From the NCBI RefSeq assembly GCF_900129985.1, contig NZ_FQXN01000008.1, positions 1 to 56,013 of the forward strand: a stretch of DNA of 56,013 bases. Direction: 5' to 3'. This document shows, in pieces, positions 1 to 8,588 of this stretch. Position 1 is the stretch's first letter. Each line of letters begins with the position of its first letter. The DNA is from Thermosipho atlanticus DSM 15807. Lineage in GTDB: Bacteria > Thermotogota > Thermotogae > Thermotogales > Fervidobacteriaceae. The position numbers were made by a program, and so were the translations under genes. Under the pieces are notes generated by a model, which worked only from the letters and a program-made list of their open reading frames with translations, had not been told where the DNA came from and searched no databases.

Positions 1-2
1 GG

Positions 3-100
3 GCTTTACATTCCACTATGGATAATTAATAACGAAGAGTGGGGGCGAAGAGACCAGCTTGGTATTGAAGCTTTACATTCCACTATGGATAATTAATAAC
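3..100 (-). CRISPR. Leader-proximal end of a CRISPR array (2 repeats, 1 spacer)
   Basis: Two identical 31-base copies lie at 3-33 and 70-100, separated by a 36-base spacer (34-69). The array continues past the left edge. On the minus strand the repeat begins GTTATTAATTATCC and ends GGAATGTAAAG, resembling I-B repeats that start GTTT and end in a GAAAC-like handle. I therefore read the array leftwards, in the same direction as the cas genes. The AT-rich stretch between cas2 and position 100 is then the leader, and the spacer at 34-69 is the newest one. The base at position 3/70 may belong to the spacer (30-base repeat) or to the repeat. Confidence 0.9.
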
Positions 101-279
101 CCCATTAAACTCTAAAATAAGAAAAATGTGTAAAACTTAAACATGTTTTGTCTATCTCAAATATTGTAATTCAAATTTTTTAAAAAATGGAACAAAATTC
201 CGTGTTAAAGTTTTCGAAGTTATTTTAAATATGCTGTTTGTCTATCTCTAATTATTATTTTGTAAATAAACATCGACAA
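101..279 (-). promoter_or_regulatory. CRISPR leader
   Basis: This AT-rich noncoding stretch lies between the end of cas2 and the first repeat, the usual position of a leader that promotes array transcription and marks the integration end. It holds two exact copies of TTTGTCTATCTC (147-158 and 237-248, 90 bases apart) and a small inverted repeat GGAA-N5-TTCC (189-201). The leader role is inferred from position and repeat orientation. I did not find a convincing -35/-10 pair. Confidence 0.65.
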
Positions 280-555
280 TTATAATAAATTATCAGTTGA
301 GGTTTCAGATTTTCCTAAAAAATCTTTGCTCAACCATTTTTCATTTCTGCTTTTAAAAATTATTATTGAATCAACATCTTTTCTAATAGTGTTTTCTAAT
401 TCTTTTTTTAATTTGAAAAGTTGTGATTTTGTTAACTCCCCTTCAAATACTGATTTTTGAACATGGAATAAGTACTTTTTACAAATTTTGAAAACTTTTG
501 ATAAAACTTTTTGATTTTTTTCAGTATTGATATCGTAAATTAGTATTACATACAT
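280..555 (-). CDS. cas2: CRISPR-associated endonuclease Cas2
   Basis: Cas2 bridges Cas1 dimers in the spacer-integration complex. The protein has the short ferredoxin-like Cas2 form, opening MYVILIYDIN with the conserved aspartate at residue 8, then an FHVQKSVFEGEL segment typical of the second strand. I chose the ATG at 555, which gives 91 aa, because GGTGGTG at the end of cas1 sits 5-8 bases upstream. A TTG 15 bases earlier (570) would put the start inside that ribosome binding site. It is the last cas gene, directly before the leader. Confidence 0.93.
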   Translation of the reverse strand: MYVILIYDINTEKNQKVLSKVFKICKKYLFHVQKSVFEGELTKSQLFKLKKELENTIRKDVDSIIIFKSRNEKWLSKDFLGKSETSTDNLL

Positions 556-560
556 GTTTT

Positions 561-1541
561 TCACCACCAAAGTTTAAAAGCTTCATATTTTTTCTCTTCT
601 AAAAGGTGTTTAACCAGCTTATAGCATTCTAATCTGATCAATTGCTTATAAGAAACATTCTTTTTCAAGGTTTTATGGTAAACCTTATTTTTCAATCTTT
701 CATCATACATTCTTACAATTGTTTTCTTTGCATCTTCTTTAATGTGCGTATAATCAAGTTCCTTTTTTAAATCTTTTTCTGTTATTATATTTTTGTTTAG
801 AAGTGTAAATATAAGCCTATCAACTATCAATGGTTTGAAAACTTCTGAAATATCCAAACTTAAAGAAAATCTTTTTTTACCAGGTTCGTGTAAGTAACTT
901 ATTGTAGGATTTAAATATGTTTTGTAAATTTCAGTGAGAGTGGTAGTATACATAATCGAATTAAGAAAAGAAATAAGCGTATTGACAAGATTGCTTGGAG
1001 GTCTTTTTACACGTTTTTCAAAAGTGTATTTTGTAATTTTTTCCCAAGATTTGTAGTATGTTTCTCTTATATTACCTTCGATTCCCATAAGCGCTTGTAT
1101 GTTTTTTTGAAAACTTATTTTATTACGAAAATTTTCAATTTCTAAAAGGAATTCTTTTAATCCTTTTTTTCTGGAATTATAATATCTTAGATTTCTAAAC
1201 ATGTTATAAGCTGCTGAATCAACTAGTTCTTTTGCTATTTCTATTCTTTTCTGAGAGTTTATGTAATGTTCTACTTGTTTTACAAGTAAATTTCCTGATA
1301 CGTATTTTTCACGAGGATAAAAACTTCCACTGTAAAAACCATAATAATTAAAAAAATGAATAGGTATACCATTTTGTGATAAAAAATCTATTAATTTGGA
1401 GTTTATTTCTAATTCTCCAAAAACAAAAATATCGTATACATTTTCAATTGGGATATACGATTTATTTTTAGATTCAAAAATTAAACTGTTATCTTTCCTT
1501 CTTAACTTACCACTTGAGAACAAATAAAATGATTTTTTCAT
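561..1541 (-). CDS. cas1: CRISPR-associated endonuclease Cas1 (subtype I-B)
   Basis: This is the metal-dependent integrase that inserts new spacers with Cas2. The 326 aa length fits the I-B Cas1 group. The catalytic pattern is visible: E155 in MGIEGNIRE, H218 in SYLHEPGKKR, and the acidic LSLDISEVFKP segment at 227-237 with D230 and E233. It follows cas4 by three bases and its stop precedes the cas2 start, so cas4-cas1-cas2 form a tightly coupled adaptation module at the array-proximal end of the operon. Confidence 0.95.
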   Translation of the reverse strand: MKKSFYLFSSGKLRRKDNSLIFESKNKSYIPIENVYDIFVFGELEINSKLIDFLSQNGIPIHFFNYYGFYSGSFYPREKYVSGNLLVKQVEHYINSQKRIEIAKELVDSAAYNMFRNLRYYNSRKKGLKEFLLEIENFRNKISFQKNIQALMGIEGNIRETYYKSWEKITKYTFEKRVKRPPSNLVNTLISFLNSIMYTTTLTEIYKTYLNPTISYLHEPGKKRFSLSLDISEVFKPLIVDRLIFTLLNKNIITEKDLKKELDYTHIKEDAKKTIVRMYDERLKNKVYHKTLKKNVSYKQLIRLECYKLVKHLLEEKKYEAFKLWW

Positions 1542-1544
1542 AGT

Positions 1545-2045
1545 TTATACATAACAAAACTCGTAATATGCACACTTTTTACAAAATTTTGCATTAAGAA
1601 CTTCTGGAATGATCTTTGAGTTTTTTATCTTTTTTATTTCATCAATTACAAATGTTATGTATTCATCATCACTCTTTTCATATTCTATCAATGTTCTTAT
1701 TCTTAAATTTGGATAATTTATTATTCCTTGTTTTATATCCACACCTAATTTCCTCAAATAGTAAATATAGTACTTTATCTGCCAAATATTTGCATTTTCA
1801 AACGTTTTTGATTTTTTTATTTCATATACTATCTTATTTTTCTTTACAAAGTCTATTCGAATGTCATTTATTAAAATGCCTTTTTCAACATTTCTATAAG
1901 AGAATTTTTCAAGATTTTTTCCGATTTGTACATCCTCGTTTTCCTCTTCCAACCCTATTTCATGTACAAAAAACCATAGCTTTCTTTTGCAGATGTGGTA
2001 ATAATAAAATTCTATACCACTAACCAATTTAAGACCTCTCTTCAT
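1545..2045 (-). CDS. cas4: CRISPR-associated Cas4 exonuclease
   Basis: Cas4 trims prespacers and helps choose PAM-flanked ends for Cas1-Cas2. The 166 aa protein has the four cysteines expected to hold a 4Fe-4S cluster: C19 near the N terminus and C155, C158 and C164 at the C terminus. RecB-family nuclease residues are D65 and the YEIKKSK segment (E75, K77). Its ATG overlaps the cas3 stop as ATGA, which indicates translational coupling. Confidence 0.92.
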   Translation of the reverse strand: MKRGLKLVSGIEFYYYHICKRKLWFFVHEIGLEEENEDVQIGKNLEKFSYRNVEKGILINDIRIDFVKKNKIVYEIKKSKTFENANIWQIKYYIYYLRKLGVDIKQGIINYPNLRIRTLIEYEKSDDEYITFVIDEIKKIKNSKIIPEVLNAKFCKKCAYYEFCYV

Positions 2046-4240
2046 ATAATGTTATCTAAATCTTCATTTGTTTTAGTAGCTGTAATGGCTCCAAGCTCGG
2101 AGGAATATTCACAGTCCACTATCGTAATGGTTTCTCGATCGTTTAATTCTATATATTCCTTTTTGTATTTTCCTATTTCATAAATTCCAAGAGAAGTAGT
2201 GTATTTGTATAAATTCATTTTGTTTAAATATATCTCTTTTAGAATGTTTTTTCTTTCTTCATTATCTTTTGACTCTTTAATAGATTTTGTCAATAATTTG
2301 TATTTTTCTATTATATTTTTTATTTTATCCTTGAATTTATTATATACTGGTTTAGGAATTATGGTTATACTGTCAATATCTCTGAATATTTTTCTGATTT
2401 CATTTTTATCTGCCTCATATTCTTTAAACGATTTGACATAATTTAGGTTTTTTTCAAGATTTTCAAGATATTTTGTTTCTTTTAATTTAGCTTTTGAATA
2501 TACTTTTTTTACTAAATTCATTTTATCCATTTCATGCAAATATCCATCTATTTTTTTTATTTCTGATCTTGATAATTTAAATATATCTTCATCTATTATT
2601 GTTCCAACTCCTGAGGGATTGTTGGATTCGTCTCCGATAAATATGAATGCGTTATAATCCCCCTTGAATGCCCTTTTTCTATAAACTCTTCCTAACCTTT
2701 GAAAAAGACTGTTTATATCTGAGAGTTCAGTTACTAAAATATCAAAATCAATATCAAGAGAAGCTTCTACTATTGGTGTAGTAATCCAAATACCTTTTCC
2801 ATTATAATTTTTCCCTAACTTTATAATTTCATTTTCTTTGCTGTCCCTATCCATCTTTATAAATTTGCTATGCAGTAATTTTACTTCACATTCTGGAATT
2901 CTTTGTCTTAACTCATTATAAATTTGCTGAGCTTTTCTCACTGTGTTACAAATAACTAGTATTCTATTTCGGTTGTACAATTTTAAAATTAAATCTGGAT
3001 TTAATACATCCTCTATAACTTTTACACTATGCCTTAGCAGGTTATTAGTGAAAGGAGGTGAAAGTTCGTATTCTATTTTGTATTTGTTTAAGTAATCCAA
3101 CAAAACTTCTGGTAGAGTAGCAGTTAATATTGCAAATTTTCCACCAAAATCCGTTATCATTTTTAATCCAATAATCAAATATGCTAAAAGCTGTGAAGAG
3201 TACATTTGAACTTCATCAATTATGATTTTTGAATACGATAATGTAGCTAATTTCACCTCAAATCCTCGATATCTATAAACTATGTCAAAAAGTTGATCAA
3301 GAGTGGAGATTGTCAAGGCAAGTGATAGTTGTTTGGTTTTAGTGTAGTAGACATCTAAAGGCGTATTTTCAAATAAATTTTCCCTTTTAACATACTCAAA
3401 AAAACTATCTGAATGCAGGATGCCTACTTTTTCTTTATTTTCTCCTTTTAATATCTTTTGAATAATTCTATCGTATATTGCATTGATTGATACTTTCAAA
3501 GGTAATGTGTAGAATCCCTTGTTGTCTCCTATCCAAAGTAATCCAGCTTCTGTCTTTCCCATGCCAGTTTGTGCTGTAACAATAATATTCTTATTTTCAT
3601 TTTCTATTGCAAATTTTTGTAAATCATTCCACTTATAACCCAGGTTATTTAAGGATGTCCGTAAAAAATCATTTTTTTGTTCAACTTCTATATGAGCACT
3701 TGCAGCATAGTCCAATTTATTTAATAATCCTTTTACTAAGACATAATTCTTGAAAGTTTTTTGTTCTCTCTTATAAATTCTATCTCCTAACGTGAAATAA
3801 TAATCTTCTATTGATTCTTGTACTTCTAACTTAGGAAGTTTATCATATACAAATTTATCGATATTTCTCTTAAGTGATTCCACTTCATTTTCTATATCTT
3901 CAATTTCAATGTCAGAAAAATCTCTTTCATGATGGTAAGCTATAGAATGAAATAAAATTACAATTTCTTCTTCTGAAAGATCTAATTTATCAGGATCTAT
4001 AAAGAGTAAACTTAAAAGAGAATGCGGAATTTCTTTTGGATCTCTTTTCCCAAATTTTATTTTTTTCTGAAATTTTTCATTAATTTTTCCTAGATCATGC
4101 AAAACACATGCATACTCTAAAAGCTTCCAATTTATCGGTATGTTAGGATATAAAGTTCTTAAGGTATTTAGTTGTTTTAATAGATTATCAGTATGTTCTT
4201 GAATAGTTTCTTTTGGGTTTGATTTAGCTAAGAATTCCAT
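2042..4240 (-). CDS. cas3: CRISPR-associated helicase/nuclease Cas3 (HD plus helicase)
   Basis: Cas3 is recruited by Cascade to an R-loop, then nicks and degrades the target DNA. The 732 aa protein has an N-terminal HD nuclease domain (H48-D49 in CVLHDLGK, H73, H98, H103) and a superfamily 2 helicase: Walker A AQTGMGKT at 223-230, DEVQ box at 342-345, TATLPE at 373-378, and motif VI QRLGRVYRK at 514-522. All expected catalytic motifs appear intact, so the interference arm looks functional. It lies between cas5 and cas4. Confidence 0.95.
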   Translation of the reverse strand: MEFLAKSNPKETIQEHTDNLLKQLNTLRTLYPNIPINWKLLEYACVLHDLGKINEKFQKKIKFGKRDPKEIPHSLLSLLFIDPDKLDLSEEEIVILFHSIAYHHERDFSDIEIEDIENEVESLKRNIDKFVYDKLPKLEVQESIEDYYFTLGDRIYKREQKTFKNYVLVKGLLNKLDYAASAHIEVEQKNDFLRTSLNNLGYKWNDLQKFAIENENKNIIVTAQTGMGKTEAGLLWIGDNKGFYTLPLKVSINAIYDRIIQKILKGENKEKVGILHSDSFFEYVKRENLFENTPLDVYYTKTKQLSLALTISTLDQLFDIVYRYRGFEVKLATLSYSKIIIDEVQMYSSQLLAYLIIGLKMITDFGGKFAILTATLPEVLLDYLNKYKIEYELSPPFTNNLLRHSVKVIEDVLNPDLILKLYNRNRILVICNTVRKAQQIYNELRQRIPECEVKLLHSKFIKMDRDSKENEIIKLGKNYNGKGIWITTPIVEASLDIDFDILVTELSDINSLFQRLGRVYRKRAFKGDYNAFIFIGDESNNPSGVGTIIDEDIFKLSRSEIKKIDGYLHEMDKMNLVKKVYSKAKLKETKYLENLEKNLNYVKSFKEYEADKNEIRKIFRDIDSITIIPKPVYNKFKDKIKNIIEKYKLLTKSIKESKDNEERKNILKEIYLNKMNLYKYTTSLGIYEIGKYKKEYIELNDRETITIVDCEYSSELGAITATKTNEDLDNII

Positions 4241-4247
4241 AATATCA

Positions 4248-5000
4248 CTATACTAAAAATACAGGATTTTCATCTTGATCAATTAAAAATTCATACCCTT
4301 TTAATAACGACAATATATTAGAGCTGTATAATACTTTTACTTTTTTCCATTTTCTATAAAATTTATTTTTTCCAAATTTTTCTAAGATATAGTTTTTATT
4401 TAAATCATAATAAGTCCCAACTATACTATATTCTTCCAGTTTGTTTCTAAATTTTATTGCATTAACATAATTTGTAGGAATATAATATGAATAATTTTTT
4501 AACTCATCTTTTAATCTTAATGATTTTTCCAACATTACTTTTTCTATATCTACTATTTTAACTTCTCTTATTATAGCTAAGTCTTCCCTTCTTCCTAATG
4601 AAGGATACTCTTTAGGAAACTTTAAAGCAGTTTCAATCACGCTTAAAAGAGTATCATCCTCAGGAACTATATGAATGATTAATTCGACATTAACTAGAAC
4701 TTCTGTTGTCCCTATTCCTTTTGTTATACCGTATCCATTGACGATTAATTGATGCCTCTTTTCTTCGAATCTATTTTCAGGAGAAAATTCGTATCTTGTG
4801 AACATATCGTAGAATTTCGAATAGTGCCTTCCACAAATACTTAATTTCATTTTTTTGTATTCTTCAAAATTACATAGATTGTGAATCATTCCGATTACTG
4901 TTGAGTATGGTGGAAGTGGATACGATTCTCTTAGAGAAAATGCTACTGGTATCTTGTAATTTGCTGTTTCTTGTTCAATTTTAACTCGCACTGCTTTCAT
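4248..5000 (-). CDS. cas5: Cascade subunit Cas5 (I-B, Cas5t-like)
   Basis: Cas5 caps the 5-prime handle of the crRNA in Cascade. The 250 aa protein opens with a RAMP ferredoxin-like strand (MKAVRVKIEQ) and then SYPLPPYSTVIGMIHNLC, the family hallmark around the PPYSTVIGM motif. The start overlaps the cas7 reading frame by 20 bases, with an AGAGGG about 12 bases upstream. The subtype label Cas5t is inferred from its Cst1-like and Cst2-like neighbours. Confidence 0.9.
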   Translation of the reverse strand: MKAVRVKIEQETANYKIPVAFSLRESYPLPPYSTVIGMIHNLCNFEEYKKMKLSICGRHYSKFYDMFTRYEFSPENRFEEKRHQLIVNGYGITKGIGTTEVLVNVELIIHIVPEDDTLLSVIETALKFPKEYPSLGRREDLAIIREVKIVDIEKVMLEKSLRLKDELKNYSYYIPTNYVNAIKFRNKLEEYSIVGTYYDLNKNYILEKFGKNKFYRKWKKVKVLYSSNILSLLKGYEFLIDQDENPVFLV

Positions 5001-5859
5001 AATATTTCTTTACCCTCTCTTTCAAAAATTCAAAAAATTCTTTAATACTTACAGCATTTAATTTTTCAAAAATTTCATGTTCGTTTTCAAATATTCCACG
5101 CATAAGTCCACTTTTTGTATTTTCTTTTATATTTTCATTAAGATTTAAAATCTCCAGAATAGGCTCCAATTTTAATTTTCGATTTTCGATCATTACAATA
5201 TTCTGAAAAAACGGATTTTTTATATCATAAACCCCACCTATTACAAATAGTGGCGCCAAAGATTCCCGTCTTCCTTTAATATCTCTATACAAAAACATTA
5301 TTACATCAAACAATTTATGTATCCTTCTAATTTTTTCATCGGGCGAAAGGTTTACATTGTCATTTTCATCAATGCCTATTTGATCTAAATCAATATTAAC
5401 AGTATATCTATAAAATGCTCTGTGCATTTCTGATTGTGCAATGTTAGGATCTGCATTTATTCTATCAGCAAGTCCCTTATTTGTGAGAAAATCTATATCT
5501 CCTTTAAATTCTTCTAAAGAAATTGCGTTTGAAATTCTTACCTTTGCACTTCTTGTTAAGGCTTGCTTACTTTTCTTAGTTTTCATATAACCAAAAAAGT
5601 CTATCTCAGGATATTTTTCAATAGTTGCATCTGGTTTGAATTGAATAACACTTTTGTTACCTTTCTCTTTTTCCACTGGTGTTAGTTCTTCACCAAATTG
5701 ATTAACTATATTGTATCTAATTGCTTGTCTAGAAATATAGCTTAATTGTTTACCCTCTCTAGACAATTTTTTTAGCGTTGTTACATTACCAATTCCTTCT
5801 CCATAATTAAGACTTTCAGCTTCAAAAATAATTGTCATCGTTACCCCTTTTACTTTCAT
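4981..5859 (-). CDS. cas7: Cascade backbone subunit Cas7 (Cst2/DevR family)
   Basis: Cas7 polymerises along the crRNA spacer to form the Cascade backbone. The 292 aa sequence is of the Cst2/DevR type: an early beta strand, then SLNYGEGIGNVTTLKKLS and YISRQAIRYNIV. I chose the ATG at 5859 because GGAGG lies seven bases upstream and it overlaps the cas8 stop as ATGA. An internal ATG at 5838 with AGGGG upstream is a possible alternative that would remove seven residues. Confidence 0.92.
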   Translation of the reverse strand: MKVKGVTMTIIFEAESLNYGEGIGNVTTLKKLSREGKQLSYISRQAIRYNIVNQFGEELTPVEKEKGNKSVIQFKPDATIEKYPEIDFFGYMKTKKSKQALTRSAKVRISNAISLEEFKGDIDFLTNKGLADRINADPNIAQSEMHRAFYRYTVNIDLDQIGIDENDNVNLSPDEKIRRIHKLFDVIMFLYRDIKGRRESLAPLFVIGGVYDIKNPFFQNIVMIENRKLKLEPILEILNLNENIKENTKSGLMRGIFENEHEIFEKLNAVSIKEFFEFLKERVKKYYESSAS

Positions 5860-7484
5860 ACTATTTCCTCCTTTTCAACTTTTTCATTTATCATACCGGC
5901 TATAAATGAATAAGCTACTATTTTGAATAATTCTTTATCATATAGGGTATCTATTATAAGCTTTGGTATATCTTTGTTTACATATAAATAACAATTTAGA
6001 AGGATATCCAAAAACTGATCGAACTTTTCAACTTTCAAACTGTTTAAAAGCCTGTAAGCAATTCCAGGAATTTTGTTTACTGAATCTCTTTTTTTGTATT
6101 CTTCCCAAAGTTTATAACCTGCATAATTAGCTTTTCTAACTAATTCTTCTTTACCATTCAATTTTCTCACCTCGCTTGTTATGTAATACATAATGTTTAA
6201 CAGATTATTTATAGTATTATAATTAAAACCTTCATTTTCCGAATTTATTCTTAAATACAAAAGTTTATAAATCAATGGCTCTAAAGGACTTTTATTAATT
6301 ATTTTGTATAAAGCCTCTTCGTATATTGAATTGGTAATTTTTTTGTTATCACTGTTTGAAATTACATAATAATTATTTAGAAGAGCATTTAATCTTTTCT
6401 CGTTATTTTTAAGGATTTTCAAAGTTTCTTTAGAAATAAAATTAAATTTGTAAGCGTCATTATCAAGTTTAACAATTTGAATTTCTGAATACTCTAGCCT
6501 AGCTGTTTTATTTAAATTTTGATAAATATTTTTCAACAGCGCAAGGTATGAAGCCTCAAACCTTTCTCTATATTCTGAAAATACTTCCATCTTGATTCTT
6601 AAATTTGTCGTATACATATCTTCTATTGATGTGTTTATATTAACAAATATGCCTTTTCCTAAAGTATATATAAAACCAGCAGGTATATTTGAATACACAA
6701 AAGTACAAACAGGGCATAAAAATATGTCGTTATTAAAATTCCAAACATTTGATGTTTTTCTTGTAATATCAAAACCAATATTATTTATAAACGAAATTGA
6801 ATTGGAAAATTGTTTATTTATCTTATTGTTGCAAACAAAACAGTTATGTTTATACCCTGATTTATCACTTTTTATGTACTCAAAAAGAGGTTCTATAAAA
6901 TACTCTTTATAAGCTTTGTAAAAATCCAATTCTTTGTTGTTTTTGTTTAAAAAACTTACATTAGACCAAAATTTATTTATAACATTATAACTTACATCAG
7001 CTACTGGTAAATATTTTTTCACAATATCATTATCGAGAAATTCAAAAATAAATTTTAAAATACTGAGATTTTCTTCTTTACTTACTTTTAAATCTAACTT
7101 ATCTAAGTGTTCTTCAATAAAAAACTTTTTACCAGTTTTTTCTTCTATAAGAGGTAAAAGTTTTCGATAACTACTTCTTAGCAAACCACTGTTCTTATCT
7201 TTAATAAGTCTTATAAATTCGTTAATTTCACTTGCGCTGATTTCAGCAGCGTCTTTTTTTTCAATTATTTTTTTCTTTTCAATTAACCTGTTAAAAAATA
7301 AGTTTTTATAAGTATTTATAAAATAATTAAAGTATAATTCATCATAATTTTCCAGCTTATCTAAATCAATAATTAGCTCTTCATCATTTAATTCAACATT
7401 ATCTCTTCCTAAAACATTTATTATCCCTACCAACCCTGCATTATATAACCAATTCGAGAGTTTTAACGTAATTGTTTTTGCCAT
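5856..7484 (-). CDS. cas8b: Cascade large subunit Cas8 (Cst1, CXXC-CXXC type)
   Basis: This is the large subunit expected to recognise the PAM and position Cas3. Cas8 proteins diverge strongly. I place this one by operon position between cas6 and cas7, its 542 aa length, and two CxxC pairs, C215-C218 (CFVC) and C257-C260 (CPVC), matching the pattern that defines the Cst1 family of the Tneap-type I-B system. The pairs probably bind zinc, which is family knowledge. The protein is Lys/Asn-rich like its neighbours and gives no sign of truncation. Confidence 0.85.
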   Translation of the reverse strand: MAKTITLKLSNWLYNAGLVGIINVLGRDNVELNDEELIIDLDKLENYDELYFNYFINTYKNLFFNRLIEKKKIIEKKDAAEISASEINEFIRLIKDKNSGLLRSSYRKLLPLIEEKTGKKFFIEEHLDKLDLKVSKEENLSILKFIFEFLDNDIVKKYLPVADVSYNVINKFWSNVSFLNKNNKELDFYKAYKEYFIEPLFEYIKSDKSGYKHNCFVCNNKINKQFSNSISFINNIGFDITRKTSNVWNFNNDIFLCPVCTFVYSNIPAGFIYTLGKGIFVNINTSIEDMYTTNLRIKMEVFSEYRERFEASYLALLKNIYQNLNKTARLEYSEIQIVKLDNDAYKFNFISKETLKILKNNEKRLNALLNNYYVISNSDNKKITNSIYEEALYKIINKSPLEPLIYKLLYLRINSENEGFNYNTINNLLNIMYYITSEVRKLNGKEELVRKANYAGYKLWEEYKKRDSVNKIPGIAYRLLNSLKVEKFDQFLDILLNCYLYVNKDIPKLIIDTLYDKELFKIVAYSFIAGMINEKVEKEEIV

Positions 7485-7493
7485 TTTATCACC

Positions 7494-8201
7494 TCATAAT
7501 ATCTCTATCATTCCAAAGCCTGAACTTCTTTTACTTCCAATGCCTGATCTATATAAAAATTCTAATACTTTTTTCTCGCTCTTTATTCTGAAAATTCCTA
7601 AATTTGCTCTCAACTTTTTATTGTAATTCATAACTGTCACTTTTTTCAGTTTTAAAATTTCTATATCAAACTCTGAATTATCCATCACAAAGATTTTTTT
7701 CAGCTGATAATGTGTGTTTTTTTTCAATATATCAATTGCTCCTTCTTCTGAAAAATATAAATATTCGTCACTTTGTCTTGTGTGATTTCTAATTAAAATT
7801 GGTGATAATGTTTTTACAGTTATAAGATTACTTTCTATATTTTTACTTGGAATTTTTAGAATATTATAAAGTTCAAGCCTTGTTTCTTTATAATTAAATT
7901 CATGACTTATCATATTTACAAATGCATTGTAAAAATAGATTAATGTTTCATAACTGTATGTTGAAAAAAATAAATTTATAAAATTAGTTTCAAGCTGAAT
8001 AAAATTTTTATGAAATTCACAATTCTTCATGAACACAGAAAAAGTAAAATCCTTTAGTATTGGATCTTTCTTTTTGTAATATTTTTCTAAAACTTCTTTA
8101 TCGTAGTTTCCTAAAGAATATTTAAAGAAACTTATAAACATTCTTCTATAATCTAATGGAATTATTTTTGAATTAACTTTAAACATTAACTTTAATCTCA
8201 T
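7494..8201 (-). CDS. cas6: CRISPR pre-crRNA endoribonuclease Cas6
   Basis: Cas6 cleaves the repeat RNA to release crRNAs. The 235 aa protein ends with the glycine-rich loop GIGSKRSSGFGMIEIL (220-235), the Cas6 hallmark, after a RAMP-like body. The ATG follows GGGGAGGA by six bases. It is the first gene of the cas operon, directly behind the best promoter in the region. The catalytic histidine cannot be assigned by eye. Confidence 0.9.
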   Translation of the reverse strand: MRLKLMFKVNSKIIPLDYRRMFISFFKYSLGNYDKEVLEKYYKKKDPILKDFTFSVFMKNCEFHKNFIQLETNFINLFFSTYSYETLIYFYNAFVNMISHEFNYKETRLELYNILKIPSKNIESNLITVKTLSPILIRNHTRQSDEYLYFSEEGAIDILKKNTHYQLKKIFVMDNSEFDIEILKLKKVTVMNYNKKLRANLGIFRIKSEKKVLEFLYRSGIGSKRSSGFGMIEIL

Positions 8202-8229
8202 AAGACATCCTCCCCAACGTTTTTAGTAT

Positions 8230-8258
8230 ATTATAATAAAATTAATCTTAATTAACAA
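8230..8258 (-). promoter_or_regulatory. cas operon promoter
   Basis: On the minus strand TTGTTA (8258-8253) and a perfect TATAAT (8235-8230) are separated by 17 bases. Transcription would start near 8223, about 20 bases upstream of the cas6 ATG, leaving room for the GGGGAGGA ribosome binding site. Confidence 0.65.
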
Positions 8259-8507
8259 AATATTAAAACCTACAATTTTTTCTGTTTTTTCAGATTTATC
8301 TAATTTTAATTGCAAAATAGTTAGGTTTTTAAATGTTATTACATAAATAATAATTTTTCATGATTACCTTAAAATTTTTCTAATTAACTGACAAAAGCCC
8401 AACATTAATTGCGATATAAAAATAAAGCGATGTTATTAATTAGGAATATTTTTCCATTTTAAATTTATAATAATCTATAGCTCTTTTTTACCTAATTACA
8501 AAGTATT
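8259..8507. other. AT-rich intergenic stretch, no gene seen
   Basis: This noncoding stretch lies between the cas promoter and the terminator of the rny operon. I see no open frame with a ribosome binding site, no repeat matching the CRISPR repeat, and no clear RNA gene. Confidence 0.5.
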
Positions 8508-8548
8508 AAAAAAATGAAAAACCCTCCTCAAATATTTTGAGGAGGGTT
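8508..8548 (-). terminator. Terminator of the holA-rny operon
   Basis: A perfect 13-bp stem (8520-8532 with 8536-8548, core CCCTCCTC/GAGGAGGG) and a three-base loop are followed on the minus strand by TTTTTCATTTTTTT. It lies about 40 bases past the rny stop codon. Confidence 0.9.
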
Positions 8549-8588
8549 AAAGCTAATAACAAATTTTTATTATTATTATTTTCAATCC

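Noticed and set aside
1616-2023. 135-codon plus-strand frame opposite cas4
   Set aside because: Its Leu/Phe/His-rich translation is the mirror of an A/T-rich coding strand and cas4 has clear domain motifs on the other strand.
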